A DNA stretch of 64,000 nt, taken from assembly GCF_023898315.1 (NCBI RefSeq), contig NC_064614.1, positions 1,056,054,432 to 1,056,118,431 of the forward strand, written 5' to 3'. Of this stretch, positions 57,389 to 64,000 are shown in pieces (the stretch's first letter is position 1; each line of letters starts with the position of its first letter). Made by a program: the position numbers and the translations under genes. This DNA comes from Schistocerca nitens (taxonomy: Eukaryota; Arthropoda; Insecta; Orthoptera; Acrididae). The notes under the pieces were generated by a model that was not told the origin of the DNA, ran no database searches, and was given only the letters and a program-made list of their open reading frames with translations.

Positions 57389-57407
57389 TGTATGTGCGTG
57401 TGTGTTC
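57347..57407. repeat. (TG)n microsatellite
   Basis: TG units, pure for about 40 bp and then interrupted (TCTGTATGTGCGTGTGTG). The next SINE starts at its end. Confidence 0.95.
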
Positions 57408-57609
57408 AAAAATGGTTCAAATGGCTCTGAGCAATATTGGACTTGACATTTGAGGTCAGCAGTCCCCTAGAACTTCGAACTACTTAAACGTCACTAACCT
57501 TAGGACATCACACACAGCCATGCCTGAGGCAGTATTCGAACCTGCGGCCGTAGCAGTCACGCGTTTCCGGACTGAAGAGCCTAGAACCGCACGGCCACCG
57601 CCGCCGGCT
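57408..57609 (-). mobile_element. SINE-1a, complete, older copy
   Basis: Full length on the minus strand with more substitutions than other copies (for example GCAATATTGGACTTGACATT). The target duplication is masked by the TG-rich target. Confidence 0.9.
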
Positions 57610-57726
57610 GCGTCTTTGTGTTTTCGTGTGCACGCACAATCTGAATCAATATCAGAAATATTAGAGAGCCAAGCAACAATAAATATTGCAGCAAATAGAG
57701 CTGCGAAGTATTTAAATGCAATAGCT

Positions 57727-58515
57727 TGTGGGCTCTTGTTGTCGGGGCTCGCGACAATTGCAGCGATTGGCAGAGCCTAATGCCGCACGATTTGTTTATG
57801 TTCACTGAGCGTGGACACTGCAGCAGACGCTTCACGATAAACAGAAAGATATCACCTTGGCTGCAGTGAGTGGACATCACTGCCTGCATCTTCTTATGGT
57901 AACCCGCATGTGACCTTACTCACAGGTGCCATGAAGCAATTCGGATGGGTATCATGTCATTAGTCATCAGAATATTAAACAGTGATGAAATGTCCACTCT
58001 ATTTGAATCCCAAGAAAATAGGAACCTTCTCAGAAAGTAATCTGAGGTGATACCAAAATTTATCCGACACACAAAAATTAACTGCAGAGCTTTCAGGCAC
58101 TCAGTAGTAGCTCACAAGGAAACGTATACTTCATTTCCTCCTCTCATATCAACGCCCCTGTTTTAGTATCAAGTGAGAAATTAAACAAAAACTAAAGTTT
58201 CTAAGAAGCATATAAGTCAATTCCTCTTCTCATATCATTGCTTTTGTTTTAGAATGAATTGAAAAAAGTAAACAGTTTAGGGTTCTGAAACATAATGTGA
58301 CACCAGATTCTTATCGTGGGCCCTATCGGAAACTCAAAAAGGAGGGAGCTCTTGATTCTTTGGCCCAACAGCCTGTTTTCTTTCGTGCATTACTACCGTT
58401 CGGAGATTCTTCAGCAGAATAAGCGTAATGTTATTGTGCTTGTTACGTAATGGAAAAAATGCAACATAGACGAGTTCCCCAGAGCAGTGAAGCTATTTGT
58501 GTATGGCTGCGTTCA
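57727..58515 (-). repeat. Inverted-pair segment X2
   Basis: Reverse complement of X1 (48287-49052). The far edge runs into the mariner M2 fragment near 58516; the near edge is followed by unrelated sequence. Small indels in the non-exonic parts (for example around CACTGCAG...CCAAGGTGAT) show independent decay. Confidence 0.8.
57924..58157 (-). pseudogene. Exon-like block, possible odorant-receptor C-terminal exon (X2)
   Basis: Counterpart of 48620-48853, also 234 nt, with acceptor ...AAAACAG and a consensus donor GTGAGTAAG. It reads EVYVSL, a stop, then ALQLIFVCRINFGITSDYFL, SNRVDISSLFNILMTN and MIPIRIASWH. The in-frame stop and the loss of the CW tryptophan (CR) make it a pseudogene if the receptor idea is right. 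Confidence 0.35.
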
Positions 58516-59016
58516 GAAATTGGTAGAGGCTCCTTTATCTTCAAAAATGCGTATGTTCCTCCAGCATGACGGGGTACGCTGCACATTCTAATCGTCAAGT
58601 GATAGATCATCGGAAACTAACATCTCCCGGAAGATGGATCAGTAGATATTGGCACTTATCTTGGCCACAAAGCTTCGCAGGCCTTATCTCTTTGGATTTT
58701 TGCCAGTGGGGATAGTTGAAAAGCCAAGTCTACAGAGAAAAAGTAAGCCCAAAGGTAGATTTGATCATTCGTGCAGTCCTCATAAAAGAACTCAAAGACG
58801 TCCTCAGAAGAGCTACACTTGGTGTTGTCAAGAGAAGTCAGAAGTGCTTAGAAGCTGGCGAGGGACCAAATTAGCCTTTGCTTTAAGTTTTTTAGAATTA
58901 TGTACTAACAGCTGTATCTCTGTACTCAATAAAAAGTGGACACATTGATTGGAATTTTTTATGCAGTTCGTCTGTACAACCACCCGCTAAAATATCTACT
59001 TTTCCTCCTGAAACAC
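58516..59016 (+). pseudogene. Mariner-type transposon, 3' part (family M2)
   Basis: Plus-strand sibling of 41239-41870: MRMFLQHDGV (second catalytic D), SSETNISRKMDQ-like reading in a second frame, then a decayed third block and a C-terminal KCLEAGEG-type tail. The 3' UTR ends at CCTCCTGAAACACCC (59003-59017). Several frame breaks; the 5' half is absent and replaced by X2. Confidence 0.75.
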
Positions 59017-59464
<448 letters not shown>

Positions 59465-59656
59465 GGCCGGCCGGGGTGGCCAAGCGGTTAAAGGCGCTAC
59501 AGTCTGGAACCGCGCGACCGCTACGGTCGCAGGTTCGAATCCTGCCTCGGGCATGGATGTGTGTGATGTCCTTAGGTTAGTTAGGTTTAAGTAGTTCTAA
59601 GTTCTAGGGGACTGATGACCTTAGAAGTTAAGTCCCATAGTGCTCAGAGCCATTTT
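59465..59656 (+). mobile_element. SINE-1a, complete, best-preserved head
   Basis: A box TGGCCAAGCGG (59477-59487), long variable-arm-like GCGCGACCGCTACGGTCGC, B box GGTTCGAATCC (59532-59542), then the body. The head resembles a class II (Leu/Ser-type) tRNA. A 13-bp perfect duplication, tgtttaatcagac, lies at 59452-59464 and 59657-59669. Confidence 0.96.
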
Positions 59657-59669
59657 TGTTTAATCAGAC

Positions 59670-61305
59670 TAATAACTTTAGACGAGGGCCAAAATTTGGT
59701 CAAAATCAATTAAAGAAGATACTGTTGGACGCAAACACGCAACTGTAAGATCTGAATTGACGACGATTACCATTAGACTATGTGCTCACATCTCGGAAGT
59801 AGACAATACTTCCTCCTGACACTTCCGCATCTTACAGTGTTGCCAGATTGTGCAGATGACCGGATTAGCGTTTTCAGGGGTGGACGATTTTATTGGCACC
59901 TTAAGTGAACAACTCGGTCATACTCTCTGTGGCGGCCAGTTTTAATGTCCATGACTGTACAATAATTTTATTGCCCCTCTCTGAAGCGCTGTGGCCTAAC
60001 TCCAGCTTGTGCTTAACTCATGTGTGTCTCGGTTAGCACTGTGGCGTATACAGATATGCATGGAATTTAAATTGGAGATGTGTTTGAATGTAAGTCATCT
60101 GATGGTGTATTTACTCATGCAAGTGCAGTACATTTGAGAAGTAGGAGTTCTAATACAAATATTTACTGTCCCGTGTGGGTGCCAAATATTATGGGAATAA
60201 TCTTCAGTGTGTTTTGTATTCCTCAGTTGAGAATGTATGATCATTAAGAAGTACAATGTAATTAATATGCCCGCTAGTCTAATTTGTATTTGCATCTCTA
60301 TTATCGGGATATGTTTTCTGATGGTCTGTCTCGCTCTCTCCTCATGCAATGGCAGTCAGACAGCACACTTCCGCAGCATGATGCAAAGGACATCACCTCA
60401 CTGTGTTAACATAAACTGCAGGACACCACATTTGCAGGGGAATATTTCACAATCGTGACATGGCAGACACTCGCAAACCACATGGACAGACAACACGTTG
60501 CGTTGGTGAGGTGTCGACATCAGCGTCGATGTTGGCGTTGCGACTCTTCCATTGATCAGATAATTTTTCTAATAGTAATTTGTTACAGAACTTGATCAAT
60601 GTGTCATCTCCCTGCAGAGGAGAGAATTCGAATGATTCTTTTTGGGTAAGAGCAATATGGGGGTAGTAGGGATCGGGTCTGTCTCCCATACTCTCCCCTC
60701 TCCACCCCTCCCTTGGGTAATCTTGCCATGTTCGTACAGTGATCTTCAAGATGACATGCACAGGTGTAATATGACAACAGGAGCGAAGTGCTGACAGATG
60801 CTGGGTCAGCGATCTGGGCCAGAACATACACTGTCCCTCTATTTGTGTCGCCTTATCTGAGTATTTGGCTTATGAAAGGCCTCTCAGTCCAGATACATGT
60901 CCAGTATCTTGGAAATGTCATCCAGGGCATCAGATGGCAACAGTATATTTTAGGGGCTGAATGCATGTGGTGCCTCCTGCGTGATCTGTATCCCATCACT
61001 TCGTCACACTACTTCTTTCGTAGCTGCGATCGTAAAGTAATTTAGAACAGAGATTTGGTCCCCTGTTCATTACTAAGTAGTTCTGTGGTGACACGATAAA
61101 TAGCTCTGAGTGTACTTGCTACCAGCAAGTGTCGATTACAAGTACTGCCTTTCTTCATACCACAGCACCTAATGGGCCTATAAAATTACAAGCATACAGC
61201 GAAATGTTGTGCGCTTTTAAAAATCTCATCCCGTTACACACCGAAGAAAAATGCATACAGTGTAGAAGTTCAAAATTAACACGATTCAGTTTAATTGTGA
61301 TGAGC
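59670..61305. other. Unassigned sequence
   Basis: The minus-strand frame 60447-60827 (126 codons) has no recognised domain. No repeat recognised. Confidence 0.4.
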
Positions 61306-61318
61306 TGACGTGATGATT

Positions 61319-61529
61319 CCGCATCTCGTGGTCGTGCGGTAGCGTTCTCGCTTCCCACGCCCGGGTTCCCGGGTTCGATTCCCGGCGGGGTCAGGGATTT
61401 TCTCTGCCTCGTGATGGCTGGGTGTTGTGTGCTGTCCTTAGGTTAGTTAGGTTTAAGTAGTTCTAAGTTCTAGGGGACTGATGACCATAGATGTTAAGTC
61501 CCATAGTGCTCAGAGCCATTTGAACCATT
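61319..61529 (+). mobile_element. SINE-1b (alternative head), complete
   Basis: Same head as 47285-47501 (GTGGTCGTGCGGTAGCG, GGGTTCGATTCCCGGCGGGG) on the SINE-1 body. A 13-bp perfect duplication, tgacgtgatgatt, lies at 61306-61318 and 61530-61542. Confidence 0.95.
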
Positions 61530-61542
61530 TGACGTGATGATT

Positions 61543-61902
61543 GTGGTAGAATTACTTTCATATTTCCTAATGATGCGATCAATAGAGCCATGTAAGGAAA
61601 AAATCATGTTTTCTACCATCCTCTCATTGTGTGTGTTGACACGAAATAGATGGGGAGTCATCTGATTGCTTCATACAACGATTCTCAACAACCAACGGAG
61701 AGCGTATAACATATTTCATAATAAAATGCTAAAAGTCGATAATGTGAAATGGACTTGTGATGCCAAGCGGCAAATTACTTTTTGGTTCGCTAAATAAAAA
61801 CAAAAACCCATCATGTAAATGCGAATACTAATTGGGTGTATGCAAATTTTGAGGAAGCCGATAACTATAAAGGACTTTTTGATCTGCGTAATCCCGCAGC
61901 TG
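61543..61902. other. Unassigned sequence
   Basis: Nothing recognised. Confidence 0.4.
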
Positions 61903-61915
61903 AATTAGTCAGTAA

Positions 61916-62332
61916 ATAAAATGTAAATGTTGTGTGACTAAGGCCTCCCGTCGGGTAGACCGTTCGCCCAGTGCAAGTCTTTCGATATGACGCTTCTTCA
62001 GCAACTTGCACGGCGAGGGGCATGAAATGATGTTGATTAGGACAACACAACACCCAGTCCCTGAGCGGAAAATAATCTCCGACCCAGCCGGGAATGCAAC
62101 CCGGGCCCCTTAGAACTGACCAGTGCAAGTCCTTCGATTTGACACTTCTTCAGCAACTTGCGCGGCGAGGGGAAGCAACTTGCGCGGCGAGGGGAATGAA
62201 ATGATGTTGCTTAGGACAACACAACACCCAGTCCCTGAGCAGAGAAAAATCTCCGACCCAGCCGGGAATGCAACCCGGGCCCCTTAGAACTGACATTCTG
62301 TCGCGCTGACCACACAGCTACCGGGGGCGGAC
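61916..62332 (-). mobile_element. SINE-5 with internal tandem duplication
   Basis: On the minus strand it has a tRNA-like head (GGTAGCTGTGTGGTCAGCGC as A box, GGGTTGCATTCCCGGCTGGG as B box). A 13-bp perfect duplication, aattagtcagtaa, lies at 61903-61915 and 62333-62345. The interior from CAGTGCAAGTC to TTAGAACTGAC occurs twice in tandem: 61969-62120 (152 bp) and 62121-62294 (174 bp). The second unit has a further 22-bp duplication of GCAACTTGCGCGGCGAGGGG. The B-box half of the head is therefore present twice and the A-box half once. Confidence 0.9.
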
Positions 62333-62345
62333 AATTAGTCAGTAA

Positions 62346-62567
62346 TATGAGGGGATTCCGTCAAAGTTCAACGTTTCAGAGTAATCGCGACAGAACATGA
62401 TGTAAGAAAGGTAGATACTGTATGCATAAAATATGAACAGAAAATATTTTTATGGCGTTCATTTCTTAGTCTATTTCAAATTTTTCTGCAGTACATGTCA
62501 AATTATTGATATCTTTCGACTGTAACAACCACTGTCACTTTAATATTTGGGGAGAACTACCAAAGAA
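62346..62567. other. Unassigned sequence
   Basis: Nothing recognised. Confidence 0.4.
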
Positions 62568-62740
62568 TGAAGGAAGAGTGGGGTTTATCGTCCCGTCGAC
62601 AGAGAGGTCAAGCCCTTTGAGGGGAAAGATCCCAGCAGTTGCCTGAATCTGTTTATGGAAGTCAGGAAAACCTAAATCTCTACGACCGGACACACATTTG
62701 CACCGACTCTTCGCCAGTGTAAAACCAGCGTGTTATGGAA
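62568..62740 (-). mobile_element. SINE-2-like copy, diverged subfamily
   Basis: Plus-strand text GGGGTTTATCGTCCCGTCGA, AGCAGTTGCCTGAATCTG and CAGGAAAACCTAAATC follows the SINE-2 body in order with many changes and a shortened middle. The tRNA-like head is barely recognisable. Old copy. Confidence 0.65.
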
Positions 62741-62839
62741 TGCGGCAGAGAATTTGCAGACGATTCACAGGATGTGCAAGCACCATCATGAATTAGAGGA
62801 ACCTTCTGCTTGTATAATTAGTCTTCCTCTTTGTTATAC

Positions 62840-64000
62840 GTTTGATGTATTTGGTAAGAAAATGTTGGTCCATCTCGTGGGCGCGAGCGATAGGAAAAAA
62901 TGTTCAAATGTGTGTGAAATCTTATAGGACTTAACTGCTAAGGTCATCAGTCCCTAAGCTTACACACTACTTAACCTAAATCATCCTAAGGATAAACACA
63001 CATACCCATGCCAGAGGGAGGACTCGAACCTCCGCCGGAACAAGCCGCACAGTCCATGACTGCAGCGCCTCAGGCCGCTCGGCTAACACGCGCGGCGCGA
63101 ACGATAGGAAGCAAGAAATGGTTGCATTGCTTGATCCCTGGTGTGTGCGGAGCGAAGTTTGGCCATCTGCTGCTTGAAGGTTCCTACAAAACGTTCCGCT
63201 TCGCCGTTGGTCTGTGGACGGAACGGTGAAATAGTTTGATGCTGTGTGCCATTGCGTTCACAGAATAATTCAGATTAATTTGAGGTGAACTGGTGGCCGT
63301 TGTCTGACACCATAACTTCAGGTAAACCTTCAGGGAAAAAAATCGATGATAATTCCTGAATTGTGCTACGTGAGTTCATGGTCACAGCAAAAGGAGACTT
63401 ACTACAGGAGTCAACCACAATCAACCACCGAGTGTTCCAAAAAGGTGCCGCAAAGTCTAGGTGCACACTTTGCCATGGCGATTGCGACTTACGGTCAAGC
63501 AGGGAATTTTTGTGGTGGAGTGGACCCATTTTCCGCACATGCGTGAGACTGACGTCATATGTTCTATTTGGGCGTTCATATACGACCAAGTATAGCGCCG
63601 ACGCGCTAATTGTTTCGTACGAGCAATCACCCGGTTTCTTTGGTTAAGTAAGCCCTACACTCCTTTTGCAGGGCTTTTGGAAGTAACATGCGTGACTGTC
63701 CACTGTCAGCTTGGGCAACAATTACTCCTTTCTGTACAGCGTGGCTATGCCGACGTGCAAAGCACCGGCGCATTACGGAGTTCTTTATTCTATGCACGGA
63801 ACGAGATCAACGAGTGCGAATTTATGTTAGCAAAACGTTCAAAGCCGAATCAGCTTCTGTGGCCTGTGCAAGTTTATTGTAGTTCTGTGGAAAGGACTGA
63901 AGCTATTCAGAATCCTGAGCGTCTATGTGACAATAAGATGCAGCAGAAGCGTCAAATGCTGTATCAGGGCCAATCGTAAGACGTGAAAGTGTGTCCGCAT
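62840..64000 (-). mobile_element. Ty3/gypsy LTR-retrotransposon fossil (integrase region), runs off window
   Basis: The minus-strand reading matches the integrase part of a Ty3/gypsy pol gene: an H/C-type zinc-binding region upstream, a core with the LDFA...VVDSCSKSP type motif, a VSDNGHQFTS motif, and downstream sequence towards the C-terminus. The element is broken (several interruptions) and incomplete; its LTRs are not in the window. It hosts SINE-3 at 62896-63094, so it is older than that insertion. The left limit is approximate. Confidence 0.85.
62896..63094 (-). mobile_element. SINE-3 (SINE-1-related body, different head)
   Basis: On the minus strand it starts GCCGCGCGTGTTAGCCGAGC, with B box GAGGTTCGAGTCCTCC and a body (TTAGGTTAAGTAGTGTGTAA, AGGGACTGATGACC) that parallels SINE-1. 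It ends CACACACATTTGAACATTTT. A 15-bp duplication with one mismatch, gcgcgagcgatagga/gcgcgaacgatagga, lies at 62881-62895 and 63095-63109. Inserted in the gypsy fossil. Confidence 0.94.

Noticed and set aside
59465-59550. A tRNA gene (also at the other SINE heads)
   Set aside because: The cloverleaf-like heads are followed by the same repeated body and flanked by target duplications; they are SINE promoters.
60447-60827. 126-codon minus-strand frame as a gene
   Set aside because: No domain, biased composition or conserved neighbour; an overlapping frame in another register is equally open.
61969-62294. Tandem repeat as a CRISPR-like or satellite array
   Set aside because: Only two units, no spacers, and it lies inside one SINE.

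Overview
The window looks like nuclear DNA of a large insect genome, most likely an orthopteran of the Schistocerca (locust) type. That placement is from memory of repeat families (the SINE body, the RTE LINE with an ACA tail, a 5S-derived SINE, CR1 and Tc1 families), not from a search. I recognise no intact host gene, rRNA gene, true tRNA gene or CRISPR array. The sequence is a dense, many-layered deposit of transposable elements. The only long uninterrupted reading frame is the 932-codon ORF of an RTE-type LINE at 8749-11547.

Layout. 1-2.4 kb: Jockey/CR1-type LINE, minus strand. 3.4-4.9 kb: a possible LTR-like region hit by a SINE. 4.9-8.4 kb: mostly unassigned. 8.4-11.6 kb: nearly complete RTE LINE (A1). 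12-15 kb: a SINE, a fold-back repeat and a 968-bp palindromic element. 15.6-19.3 kb: two CR1-like LINEs, a 5S-rRNA-derived SINE between them, and a TA-flanked MITE inside the second. 19.8-26.5 kb: LINE-B (minus) split by a SINE and by RTE copy A3. 26.5-32.5 kb: PIF/Harbinger, Tc1 and mariner-like fragments. 34.1-38 kb: RTE copy A2, itself hit by a solo LTR. 38.9-43.2 kb: SINEs, a MITE, hAT-like and mariner-like pieces. 43.2-46.6 kb: L1-like LINE interrupted by a mariner-type transposon with about 240-bp inverted repeats. 48.3-49.1 and 57.7-58.5 kb: an inverted pair of related segments, each with a 234-nt exon-like block that may derive from an odorant-receptor gene. 51.2-56.4 kb: LINE-D interrupted by 5'-truncated RTE-C. 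59-63 kb: SINEs and microsatellites. 62.8-64 kb: a Ty3/gypsy fossil that runs off the end.

There is no operon-like cooperation. The functional relations are parasitic: LINEs supply reverse transcriptase and endonuclease, the SINEs (class II tRNA-like, other tRNA-like and 5S heads) probably use such machinery, and MITEs depend on Tc1/mariner transposases. Target-site duplications read directly from the sequence fix the order of several insertions: A3 is younger than LINE-B, RTE-C is younger than LINE-D, the solo LTR is younger than A2, and the mariner element is younger than the L1-like LINE. The best candidates for something undescribed are the inverted exon-like pair, the palindrome with a tRNA-like module in each arm, the exchange of tRNA heads on one SINE body, and the fold-back at 13.0-13.6 kb with matching 56-nt exon-like cores.
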